Source of the DNA: an uncultured Desulfuromonadales bacterium
GTDB taxonomy: Bacteria; Desulfobacterota; Desulfuromonadia; Desulfuromonadales; Geopsychrobacteraceae
Length of the DNA stretch: 64,000 nucleotides
Assembly: GCA_945787295.1 (NCBI GenBank)
Contig: CALZHQ010000003.1
Span: 1 to 64,000, forward strand
Direction: 5' to 3'
Below the pieces are notes generated by a model that worked only from the letters and a program-made list of their open reading frames with translations, did no database searches and had not been told where the DNA came from. This document shows, in pieces, positions 26,651 through 34,800 of this stretch (positions are counted from its first letter, which is position 1; each line of letters starts with the position of its first letter). Both the position numbers and the translations under genes were made by a program.

Positions 26651-26735
26651 GCTTGCGAAACCACAGGCATGAGGCGTAGCAGCGCTACGTCGATGGCCGA
26701 GGATTGAGCATAATCGCAGCAGATGGTTTCTTAGC
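26651..26735. repeat. Structured intergenic element (possible dispersed repeat)
   Basis: The 170-base gap between the YceI and GST genes contains outer arms GAAACCA (26657-26663) and TGGTTTC (26724-26730) and an inner hairpin CGTAGC-AGC-GCTACG (26675-26689) with further partial pairing of GGCAT with ATGGCC around it. No T-tract follows. I see only one copy in the window; whether it is repeated in the genome needs a search. Confidence 0.4.
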
Positions 26736-26765
26736 GGCCGCCCTAGGTAGAAAGGAAGTGCCCCT

Positions 26766-27722
26766 GTGCTGATCAAAGGACGCTGGGCTGCCGATTGGCA
26801 ACCGGTTCAGGGAAGCGACCGGGCGGGGCGGTTCCTTCGCCAACCCTCTTCAATCAGAAACTGGATAACCACTGACGGAAGTCCCGGACCGACCGGCGAA
26901 GGCGGCTTCAAAGCAGAACCGAACCGCTATCATCTCTACGTTGCCCTGATCTGCCCCTGGGCCTGCCGGACCCTGGCGGTGCGAGCATTGAACAAGCTGG
27001 AGGCGAGTATCAGTGTCTCGATCGTCTCCCCGGTCCTGAGTGCTCAAGGCTGGCAGTTCAAACACTTTTCGGGTGCCACCAGGGACCACTTATACAACTA
27101 CCAGTATCTGCATCAGGTCTACACGCGCCATGATCCCGAGTATTCCGGTCGAGCAACGGTCCCGGTGCTCTGGGACAAACAGCAAAACCGTATGGTCAAT
27201 AATGAATCGGCAGACATTCTGCGCATGCTCGGCCAGGCGTATGCCGGTAGCGGCGAGTTCGATCTGTACCCGCAGTCGCTGCAAACGGACATCGATAATC
27301 TCAATCACTGGCTTTACGAAAAGCTCAACAATGGCGTCTACCGGGCCGGTTTTGCGACAAGCCAGCAGGCCTACAACGAAGCCTACACCGATGTTTTTAG
27401 CAGTTTGGATCGCTTAGAAGATCGCTTACACAAAGGACCGTTTCTGTTCGGCGAGCAATTGACGGAAAGCGACATCCGCCTGTTCGTTACCCTGGTCCGC
27501 TTCGATATCGCCTACTACAGCCTGTTCAAATGCAACCGCCAGCGGATTGTCGATTACCCCAATCTCAGTCGTTACCTGGCCCGCCTTTACGCGTTCCCCG
27601 AGTTGCGCAAAACCGTCGATTTTGAACATATCAAGCGGGGTTATTATTCGATTAAAAAGCTGAATCCGACCGGGATTGTCCCGCAAGGGCCGGCGCTCGA
27701 ACTGCTTGCAACAGCAAGCTAG
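26766..27722 (+). CDS. Glutathionyl-hydroquinone reductase (ECM4/YqjG family)
   Basis: The 318-residue protein starts at GTG 26766 with AAGGAAG upstream. It belongs to the omega-like/Xi GST group: a conserved N-terminal FLRQPSSIRNWITTDGSP, an active-site CPWACR (Cys63; family usually CPWAHR), VPVLWDKQQNRMVNNESADI and the C-terminal helical domain with FEHIKRGYY and the tail NPTGIVPQGP. The enzymes reduce glutathionyl-hydroquinones with GSH. The extra Cys67 replaces the usual histidine of the CPWAH motif, making a C-X3-C. Confidence 0.92.
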   Translation: MLIKGRWAADWQPVQGSDRAGRFLRQPSSIRNWITTDGSPGPTGEGGFKAEPNRYHLYVALICPWACRTLAVRALNKLEASISVSIVSPVLSAQGWQFKHFSGATRDHLYNYQYLHQVYTRHDPEYSGRATVPVLWDKQQNRMVNNESADILRMLGQAYAGSGEFDLYPQSLQTDIDNLNHWLYEKLNNGVYRAGFATSQQAYNEAYTDVFSSLDRLEDRLHKGPFLFGEQLTESDIRLFVTLVRFDIAYYSLFKCNRQRIVDYPNLSRYLARLYAFPELRKTVDFEHIKRGYYSIKKLNPTGIVPQGPALELLATAS

Positions 27723-27745
27723 CCGGTGCGGTGGGCCTTCAGTTG

Positions 27746-28843
27746 CTATTCTGCCGAAGCTAAAAAGTGAAGTCCCCTGCCAACCAGACGGACACCGGCC
27801 GCAACGATCCGCTCCTGCCAGGCAGGAGACGGCAGACAAAAGGCCTCCTTCAAGGTGCGTTTGCAAGGATGCTCAAGCGTCCCGCTGCCGTAATGCTGCC
27901 ATTGATTTTCCTTACGCAGGGCCTGCAGCACCTCCCAAACCGGTTTGGTTCCGAACTCCTGAGTGATAAAATCGGTTGCGCAGGTGGAAAACAATTGTCG
28001 GTAAAGCTCCTGATGAGCTCCGAAGGTCTCGTAGCCAAGCACCTTTTCCTGATTTCCGTCGAGCAACAACGGCCGCGCCAGCAAACGACTTAAATCGTCG
28101 GTCGGGGTCGCGACCAAACCATTAAACAAAGACTCCTGCCCGGACCTTCCCAGCCCGGTATGCACATCAACAACCAGCAAGCGCTCCGGCTGCGGCAAGT
28201 GCTGTCGCAGCCACTCATGATAAGCGAGCACCTCCGGCTGTAAAGCAGAGCCGCCATAAAATAATCCGCGCGGAAAGGCATACTGGCCACAGGCGATTGC
28301 AGCCTTCAGGGGCCGATAACCATAACGAAGCAAAGCGTAAAAGGCCCTCAGACAAAACAGATCAACCTGGGGAGGGTAACCCGGGTTAAGGACCGGGTCG
28401 AGAGACTGGTAGGCTGCCGAAGTGCCATGCCGCAGCTGGCCCGGAAAGACAAAATTGCGGTTCAGATCAACATTTTCAGCGTTGGTTCGGCGCAGCCACC
28501 TCATCCCATAGGGATTGAGGATATGCAGCAGCACCAGAGCCGTCCCGGGCGGCCGTTCTGGAGACTCAGTGAGAAGTTGCAGCTGGATCGCCGAACCGGC
28601 AAAACCTTCGACCCCATGCAGGCCGCTGGTATGCAGCAGCACCCGCTGTGCCGACCGCTCTCCGAGCCAGGCGACATCAACCGTCAGCGACTCCCCTTGT
28701 GGCCGGTTGCCGGGAATCGACCACTGGCTGACCCAACAAGCTCCCTTCTTGGCCGCCCGGCGAAACTTTTCCCGTGCAGTCGGATAATCAACAGAAAAAC
28801 AGTCCACAGCCACCTCGCAGAACGAGTCTACTTCCTTTGCCAT
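27746..28843 (-). CDS. DUF2817 metallocarboxypeptidase-like protein
   Basis: I start at ATG 28843, giving 365 residues; the frame extends to a TTG at 28879 without a clear ribosome site. The protein has M14-carboxypeptidase-like elements: SGLHGVEGFAGSAIQ (HXXE zinc ligands), TNAENVDLNRNF and DVHTGLGRSGQ (third ligand and loop). DUF2817 proteins are predicted cytosolic zinc peptidases; substrate unknown. The gene is convergent to the GST gene, 23 bases apart, with no clear terminator. Confidence 0.88.
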   Translation of the reverse strand: MAKEVDSFCEVAVDCFSVDYPTAREKFRRAAKKGACWVSQWSIPGNRPQGESLTVDVAWLGERSAQRVLLHTSGLHGVEGFAGSAIQLQLLTESPERPPGTALVLLHILNPYGMRWLRRTNAENVDLNRNFVFPGQLRHGTSAAYQSLDPVLNPGYPPQVDLFCLRAFYALLRYGYRPLKAAIACGQYAFPRGLFYGGSALQPEVLAYHEWLRQHLPQPERLLVVDVHTGLGRSGQESLFNGLVATPTDDLSRLLARPLLLDGNQEKVLGYETFGAHQELYRQLFSTCATDFITQEFGTKPVWEVLQALRKENQWQHYGSGTLEHPCKRTLKEAFCLPSPAWQERIVAAGVRLVGRGLHFLASAE

Positions 28844-28969
28844 CAACTCTAGCAAGTGAGCCTGACTATTTCGGATCAATACTGTTAAATTTTCACCTGT
28901 TTTTTGTTTTTCTTCAAATCTATGGTTAAATAGTCGCTCTTAAAGTTCAATATTCTCAGGGAGGATTTT

Positions 28970-29500
28970 ATGAGCCAACGCTATATCATGACCGCCTTTG
29001 GCAAAGACCGGGTCGGCATCGTCGCCGATGTGACCCGACTGCTTTACGAAAATGACTGTAACCTTGAAGACACCACCATGTCGATGCTGGCCGATGAGTT
29101 CACCCTCAGCCTGCTGTTCTCCAGTCCGCAGAGCGATATCGAAGAGCAGCTGGCAAAAGAATGTCGCCGCCTGGAACTGGACAAAGGGATCTCAGCCTTT
29201 GTCCGGCCGCTGCAGGCGCAACAGCAAAAAGTGCAGAAGGGCTACAAAACCTGTACCCTGCATATCGAAGGCCTGGACCAGGCCGGCATTGTCTACAAGA
29301 CCAGCCAGTTTCTCGCCGACAACAAACTCAACATCATCCAACTGACCTCGACAGCGAATGCCTCCCCGCAGAGCGGCGCCACCATTTACAGCATGGATAT
29401 CCGCATCCAGGTTCCAGAAGAAGTATCACTCGACCAGGTGGAAGAGAATCTGAGCAGCGTTGCTGATGAATTGCATGTTGACGTGATGATGTCTCGCTAG
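28970..29500 (+). CDS. Double ACT-domain regulatory protein (GcvR-like)
   Basis: The 176-residue protein comprises two ACT domains: about 4-80 (YIMTAFGKDRVGIVADVTRL) and about 93-170 (TLHIEGLDQAGIVYKTSQFL), separated by a short linker. This matches the GcvR-like family that senses glycine in E. coli, but no glycine-cleavage gene is near. SD GGGAGGAT is 7 bases before the ATG. The gene is monocistronic with a terminator at 29522. Confidence 0.9.
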   Translation: MSQRYIMTAFGKDRVGIVADVTRLLYENDCNLEDTTMSMLADEFTLSLLFSSPQSDIEEQLAKECRRLELDKGISAFVRPLQAQQQKVQKGYKTCTLHIEGLDQAGIVYKTSQFLADNKLNIIQLTSTANASPQSGATIYSMDIRIQVPEEVSLDQVEENLSSVADELHVDVMMSR

Positions 29501-29521
29501 GGCAGTGCGACAGGGCAAAAT

Positions 29522-29556
29522 AAAGGGCTGAAAAACATTGTTGTCAGCCCTTTGTT
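29522..29556. terminator. Hairpin terminator between ACT and NUDIX genes
   Basis: AAAGGGCTGA (29522-29531) pairs perfectly with TCAGCCCTTT (29544-29553), followed by TTTGTT on the plus strand. The A-run on the other side is short, so it is mainly a terminator for the plus-strand ACT gene, which is convergent to the NUDIX gene. Confidence 0.78.
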
Positions 29557-29574
29557 GCGTAAAGAAGAGCGTAT

Positions 29575-30012
29575 TCAGGACAACAACCGATACGGTCCGG
29601 TCGCATAACTTCTCAACTGCAGGCCTCCATCATGCTCCAGCAAGGCTTTGATCCGGTCACGATTGACCGGATGGGTGACCCGCGGCAATACCTGATCGGC
29701 CGGGCACCATTCAACTTCGGGGGTTTCCGGGCTTGGTGTTGGCTCGCCCGATGAATAATCTGCAGTAAAGCAGAAAATCACTGCCGCCGGGTCTGAGACT
29801 TTTGACCAGATGATCGCTGGCCTGGAATTGCAGATCGTCACGCCTGCCTCTTCCAGCACTTCGCGACTCAAGGCATAGACCAGAGCTTCCCGCTCCTCGA
29901 CCCGCCCCTGTGGCAGTTCCCAGCCACGGATGTGATGGCGGACGAGAAGAATTTCACCAGCATCATTGCGGATCATACAACTGACCACGACCAGATGTTT
30001 TGGTTGTGACAT
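29575..30012 (-). CDS. NUDIX hydrolase
   Basis: The 145-residue protein carries the complete NUDIX box: G-RVEER-E followed after seven residues by REVLEEAGV (about residues 36-58), the metal-binding and catalytic site for hydrolysis of nucleoside diphosphate derivatives. The N-terminal strand is VVSCMIRNDAGEILLV. Substrate cannot be predicted. It lies 34 bases after the hybrid histidine kinase on the same strand and is probably in its transcript. Confidence 0.93.
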   Translation of the reverse strand: MSQPKHLVVVSCMIRNDAGEILLVRHHIRGWELPQGRVEEREALVYALSREVLEEAGVTICNSRPAIIWSKVSDPAAVIFCFTADYSSGEPTPSPETPEVEWCPADQVLPRVTHPVNRDRIKALLEHDGGLQLRSYATGPYRLLS

Positions 30013-30046
30013 GATCGTTCCAATAAGTGTTGTTATTTAGGGGACC

Positions 30047-32524
30047 TCAATGCTTCAACAGCAGCGCAACCGCCTCACTTAATTGTTCAATATTGGCCGG
30101 TTTTTTCAAGACATCTGCCCCGGCCGGAAGATCCTCCGCAGCCTCTGAGCGATCAGCGTAGCCGGTCATATACAGCAGTGGCAGGTCGGGGTCGATGTCA
30201 CGCATCATTCGGCCGGCTGTCACACCATCGAGGTTCGGCATTACAATATCACTGATAACCAGAGCAACCGTTGGAGTCGCGCGAAAAGTATCAACCGCCT
30301 GCTGACCATCCGCCACTGGAATAACCCGGTAACCAAGCTGAACCAGAGCGTCCTTATGCGACTCGCGGACAAAGGCATCATCATCGGCAAGAATCAGTAA
30401 TTCTCCGTGACCATAAGTGAGGACTGGTGGTGCGACAGGTTCGACAGCACTCCCCCCAGCCAATGAGCGTGGCAGGTAGAGTCGAATAATGGTCCCCTGC
30501 CCCGGGTAGCTGCTGATTTTAATAGCCCCGTCCTGCCGTTTTACAGCACCATAAACCATTGCCAAACCAAGGCCGGTGCCTTGATTCACCCCCTTGGTGG
30601 TAAAAAAAGGATCAAAGACCTTACTCTGCAACTCCGCAGGCACCCCGCAGCCGTTGTCGGTCACCGAGAGACAAACCAATTGCTTCTGTTTCAACGTTGG
30701 ATGTTGCGCCAGAAACGCGTCATCCGCCTCAAATGCTTCCAGGGTTACTCCGATCGTCGGATTCTCACAACCTGCAAGGGCATCCCGGGCATTGGTCAGC
30801 AGATTAATCATAAGCTGTTGGAATTGAGGCAGGTCGGTCAGAACAGTCAGCTCGTCATCGATATCGCCCAGCTCGACGCGGATATTTTCCGGAATCAAGA
30901 CGTTATACATCTTGCTGAAATCATCCATGAATTTATTTAATCGCAACGGCTCTATACTGACCTGGTCTTTGCGGGCAAAAACCAGTAGCTGAGCAATCAT
31001 CCCGGCTGCGCCCTGGCACATCTGCTGCATCGTTTTGAGCCGGCCACTCTGTTCTTCATCTTCAACCTGCCGCAACAGCAGAAAGATATTGCCCATAATT
31101 CCTGCCAGCAGATTATTGAAATCATGAGCGATTCCGCCGACAAGAGTTCCCATCGCCTCCATCTTCTGGGCCTCGACAAACTGTTCTTCCAGCCGCCGCA
31201 GCTCACGCAGATCACGGTCGATACAGAAAATATTCGCCACCTTTCCCTGCTTATTTTTCGGCGCAACGATCGTCTGCAGGGTCGGAATGATTTCACCCCC
31301 GGCAACCTGCAACTGACTCTCGCCGATCCAGACGCCATCATGAATCGCTGCGGGAATCCGCTCTGTTTCACAGAGTTCTGCACTCTGAGCAGTCATCAGG
31401 TCGGTCAGTCGAGTATCCTTTAACGACGATCCATCGAGTTTAAAGACCTCTTTGGCGGCCCGGTTCAGATACTGAATCTGGCCATCCGGACTGGCCATGC
31501 AGACGACATCGGGAACATTTTCCAGCAATAGATCAAATTTCTTCTGCAGCTCTTCAATCTCAACCTGTCCCGTCAGATCCCTGACCTGGGATAAAAAATA
31601 ATCTTTGTTCCCGAGCCGGACCCGACTCACACTGATCTCGACCGGAATCAGATGTCCATCCCTATGTCGATGAGTCGATCTGAATTTCTGGTAATTGGCG
31701 GAATCGAAACTCTCCAATAAGCCTTCAACCGCCTCCGGACTGAATTCGCTATCAACATCACTGACCTGCATCTGCAGCAGTTCGTCTTTGCTGTAGCCAA
31801 GCGCATCACAGGCGCGCTGGTTCACCTGCATAAAACGCCCCTGAGTATCGTGCAAGTAAAAGCCATCGAACGCCTGCTCAATGACCTTGCGGAAGCGCTC
31901 TTCACCGACCTCCAACGCCGCGCTCTGTTCCGATACTTTTAGCCCCAGGGCAGCGTTGGCCTCCTGATATACCTGGAACAACAGGCGATTGGAAACATTC
32001 ATCAGCAGAACTTCAGTCACCCGGCAAAACAGCTCACGGCACTGCCCCAGCTTCTCATTGTCAGCGTCGGCTACCGCCAGCAGCAGGTAGCCAGCAGCAA
32101 AAATCTCCACGTTATAGGGGATCAGCAGAACTTCAGTAATATTCTGATATTCAGGTCCAAGCAGGGTTTGACAATCAGCCCCTGAAAGCAGAATCGTGCC
32201 ATCTTCAGCCGCACTCCCAAGTGCCGACTGGTGCAGTAATAAACCGTTACTATTATGCTCAAACCGACTGTCGTAGGAATATTCAACCCGCCAACCATCC
32301 TGCTCTGCGCAACAGATGGCGACCAGATCGATCCCTTTAAGCAGGGCGATTTTTTCCAGAGCCGCGTCGAAGATTGCCTTGATATCGGTTTCTCTGCTCA
32401 CCGTTTCGGAGATCTGCCCAAGCAGCAGAAAATCCTCAGCCCGCTCAACCGTCAGCGCGTTCTCCTGCTCCAGGACCTGAATACGGGCCTGTAGTTCCTG
32501 AATTGTCGAACTGCACTCAGCCAT
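30047..32524 (-). CDS. Hybrid sensor histidine kinase (GAF-like, two PAS, HisKA/HATPase, receiver)
   Basis: Start at ATG 32524 after GAGGAAC, giving 825 residues without membrane helices. Order: N-terminal coiled coil; GAF-like domain about 35-185; PAS about 205-325 (FDGFYLHDTQGRFMQVNQRA) ; PAS about 330-450 (VPDVVCMASPDGQIQYLNRA); kinase with phospho-acceptor His in GIAHDFNNLLAG, N-box NLLTNARDALAG, G-boxes DNGCGVP and GTGLGLAMV; and a C-terminal receiver (about 700-820) with DDD and phospho-acceptor in ISDIVMPN and a KKPAN lysine. This is the soluble PAS hybrid layout. Its start overlaps the hydrolase stop (ATGGCTGA). Confidence 0.93.
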   Translation of the reverse strand: MAECSSTIQELQARIQVLEQENALTVERAEDFLLLGQISETVSRETDIKAIFDAALEKIALLKGIDLVAICCAEQDGWRVEYSYDSRFEHNSNGLLLHQSALGSAAEDGTILLSGADCQTLLGPEYQNITEVLLIPYNVEIFAAGYLLLAVADADNEKLGQCRELFCRVTEVLLMNVSNRLLFQVYQEANAALGLKVSEQSAALEVGEERFRKVIEQAFDGFYLHDTQGRFMQVNQRACDALGYSKDELLQMQVSDVDSEFSPEAVEGLLESFDSANYQKFRSTHRHRDGHLIPVEISVSRVRLGNKDYFLSQVRDLTGQVEIEELQKKFDLLLENVPDVVCMASPDGQIQYLNRAAKEVFKLDGSSLKDTRLTDLMTAQSAELCETERIPAAIHDGVWIGESQLQVAGGEIIPTLQTIVAPKNKQGKVANIFCIDRDLRELRRLEEQFVEAQKMEAMGTLVGGIAHDFNNLLAGIMGNIFLLLRQVEDEEQSGRLKTMQQMCQGAAGMIAQLLVFARKDQVSIEPLRLNKFMDDFSKMYNVLIPENIRVELGDIDDELTVLTDLPQFQQLMINLLTNARDALAGCENPTIGVTLEAFEADDAFLAQHPTLKQKQLVCLSVTDNGCGVPAELQSKVFDPFFTTKGVNQGTGLGLAMVYGAVKRQDGAIKISSYPGQGTIIRLYLPRSLAGGSAVEPVAPPVLTYGHGELLILADDDAFVRESHKDALVQLGYRVIPVADGQQAVDTFRATPTVALVISDIVMPNLDGVTAGRMMRDIDPDLPLLYMTGYADRSEAAEDLPAGADVLKKPANIEQLSEAVALLLKH

Positions 32525-33341
32525 CTTGTTCCTCGAGAAAATCGATGATTTGAGCGGCGGCCCACTCAGGCTCATCTTCCATCAGATAATGAGAGGCCGT
32601 CGCGATCCGCCGTAATCGGCTGGCGGGAATATCTCTACTCAGTTTTTCGGAAATCGCCGCAGAGAGAAAAGGGTCCGCGTCGCCACGCAGGATCAGAACG
32701 GGTAGTGACAGCTGCTTAAGCCCCTCCTCCAGGCTTGTCAGATCCTGAGTATTTAAACATTTGGCAAAATGCAGAAAAGCCTTGCGGCCGAGGGGACTGG
32801 TAAACGGCTTCCAGAACAGGGTCATCAGCTCTTCGCTGAATCTATCCTTATGATAAAGGCCACGCAATACGAGCAGTTTGAATAGACGTTTATCGGTAAT
32901 ACTCATCAACAGATGCCGAACGATCGGGGTGCGCATCGCACTGATCGGTTGTACCGGCCAATAGTCATGTCCTACAGAGTTGATCAGGGTCAGGCTGCGT
33001 ATCAGCTGCGGGTATTCGACCGCTACGATTTGTCCTATCCCTCCACCGAGGTCATGGCCGACATAGTGGGGTTTCTCCAGCTGCAGTTCAGTAATAAAAA
33101 CCGCCATCCGGCGTGCGTGCTCCTTAAGCGAATAGGACTGACCGAGTGGCATGTCAGAATTGCCACAACCCAACAAATCGACGGTAATTACCCGGAAAGA
33201 GGTACTGAGAAGCGGGACAACCTGGCGCCAGATAAAAGAATAGGTTGTGATCCCATGAATCAGCAGCAGCGGATGACCCTGACCAGACGACTGATACGCG
33301 ATCCGCGTCCCGTCTATCTGACAATATTGTGGCTCGATCAT
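32517..33341 (-). CDS. Alpha/beta hydrolase with aspartate nucleophile
   Basis: Start at ATG 33341 after AGGGGAG, giving 274 residues. The fold is evident: oxyanion HGITTYSFIWRQVVP, strand and turn ITVDLLGCGNSDMP, nucleophile elbow VGHDLGGGIG, acid in LRGDADPFLSA, and a histidine in TASHYLMEDE. The elbow residue is Asp rather than Ser, as in haloalkane/haloacetate dehalogenases and epoxide hydrolases, but the tryptophan that normally follows the aspartate in haloalkane dehalogenases is Leu. Thus the substrate is uncertain. Its stop overlaps the start of the hybrid kinase. Confidence 0.88.
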   Translation of the reverse strand: MIEPQYCQIDGTRIAYQSSGQGHPLLLIHGITTYSFIWRQVVPLLSTSFRVITVDLLGCGNSDMPLGQSYSLKEHARRMAVFITELQLEKPHYVGHDLGGGIGQIVAVEYPQLIRSLTLINSVGHDYWPVQPISAMRTPIVRHLLMSITDKRLFKLLVLRGLYHKDRFSEELMTLFWKPFTSPLGRKAFLHFAKCLNTQDLTSLEEGLKQLSLPVLILRGDADPFLSAAISEKLSRDIPASRLRRIATASHYLMEDEPEWAAAQIIDFLEEQDG

Positions 33342-33472
33342 CAGGCTCCCCTTTTTAACGACAAGAGCACCATTCGACATAACCGTCAAAGTATAGCAGA
33401 AAAAAGATCAACCATTAGATAAGCGCAATGTCTCTGCCAGCGGATGCGGCAGGGCATCAACCCTCGATTTCA

Positions 33473-34696
33473 TCAATTAAACGGCTGAGCTGGCTCGGAT
33501 GATTTTTGCGCTGTTTCAGGGTGGACTTGCTCCACAGCTAATTTCGGCAACAGCACCCACAACCGACCGTCCTGCTTCATCCGACCGGCAATCGAGCCGG
33601 CATCCGGACCCATGCCCCAGAAAAAATCGGCACGAACCTGCCCCTTGATCGCCCCGCCGGTATCCTGGGCAACCATGAGCCGCTGCAATAGCTCATCACT
33701 GCCCGGATAAGTGGTGGCGAGAAATACCGGTGCCCCGAGGGGGATAGTGCGCGGGTCGACCGCCAGGCTGCGCTGGGCGGTTAAAGGAATTCCAAGAGCA
33801 CCGGGTGGTGAGGTAAACTCTGCCGGCAACTCACGGAAAAAAACGTAGCTGGGGTTTTCTGCCAGCAACCGCTTCCCGGCCTCCGGATTTTCTTCGACCC
33901 AGCGCCGGATATTCTGCATCGACATCTGATCACGGGTCATGGCATTCCGCTCCAACAACAATTTACCGATGGAGCGATAACGATGACCATTCTGATTGGC
34001 ATAATTGACCATTACCAGCTCACCGTCCGGCAGACGGATGCGACCGGAGCCCTGGATGTGAAGAAAAAAGAGATCGACCGGATCTTCAACCCAGAAAAGC
34101 TCATGCCCTGAAAGCAGGTTTTCGCCATTTTCTATTTCACCACGTTCAAAGTACGGCACCACGCGATTACCAACTACCCTGCCTCGCAAGCGGTAATTAC
34201 TTAATTCTGGATAGATATCATCCAGATCGACAATCAGCAGATCATCCGGCTGAGCATAAAGTGGGTGCTGATATCTCTCTGTCGGCTCACGACTCCCCGG
34301 TATTTCCGGCCCGTAATAGCCGGTAATCATACCCTCCACGCTGCCATCTTCGTTACGGACCTGGAACGGCTGAAAAAAAGTCTCAAAAAAATCCCGCGCC
34401 TGCTGCGCGCCGGCCAACTCAAACTTTCCGGCCTCTTCGCAAACCCTCTGCCAGCGAATACGCCGAGCAAGCGCCTGGCAACTTTGTTGGAATACTTTGA
34501 AAGGGACGGATAAATCGTCCGCTTGCCAGCCTTCAACCTGCTGCCAGGAAACCGGCTGAAGCGGTTCAACCTTGTCGAGCGGTGGCTCTTCAATCGGTGG
34601 CGGTGGTAATTCCGACACTTCAACGGCGGGTGGCGTCTTTCCCGCACAGGCAGCCAAGAGCAATACCAGGAGTATCCCTAACAGGTGTTTTTTCAT
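33473..34696 (-). CDS. mltA: Membrane-bound lytic murein transglycosylase A
   Basis: Start at ATG 34696 gives 407 residues with a lipoprotein signal peptide and lipobox LAAC near residue 19. The rest has MltA and 3D domains: FFQPFQVRN, GMITGYYGPEIPGSR, HIQGSGRIRLPDGE and the catalytic-site region QDTGGAIKGQVRADFFWG. It cleaves peptidoglycan glycan strands with 1,6-anhydro product formation at the outer-membrane inner face. Upstream at 34801 lies priA in the same direction, 104 bases away. Confidence 0.96.
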   Translation of the reverse strand: MKKHLLGILLVLLLAACAGKTPPAVEVSELPPPPIEEPPLDKVEPLQPVSWQQVEGWQADDLSVPFKVFQQSCQALARRIRWQRVCEEAGKFELAGAQQARDFFETFFQPFQVRNEDGSVEGMITGYYGPEIPGSREPTERYQHPLYAQPDDLLIVDLDDIYPELSNYRLRGRVVGNRVVPYFERGEIENGENLLSGHELFWVEDPVDLFFLHIQGSGRIRLPDGELVMVNYANQNGHRYRSIGKLLLERNAMTRDQMSMQNIRRWVEENPEAGKRLLAENPSYVFFRELPAEFTSPPGALGIPLTAQRSLAVDPRTIPLGAPVFLATTYPGSDELLQRLMVAQDTGGAIKGQVRADFFWGMGPDAGSIAGRMKQDGRLWVLLPKLAVEQVHPETAQKSSEPAQPFN

Positions 34697-34800
34697 AAAA
34701 ATCATCCCGACTGAGCAGATTTTATAACTTGCATGATTGTCGCAGATATAGAGAATCGAATCTAGAGCCTGCCGCTGAAATCCCGTCCCGAAAAATCGAC

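Noticed and set aside
33420..33470. Possible terminator between mltA and the alpha/beta hydrolase
   Set aside because: CTGCC/GGCAG pairing is short and there is no U-run on the minus strand.
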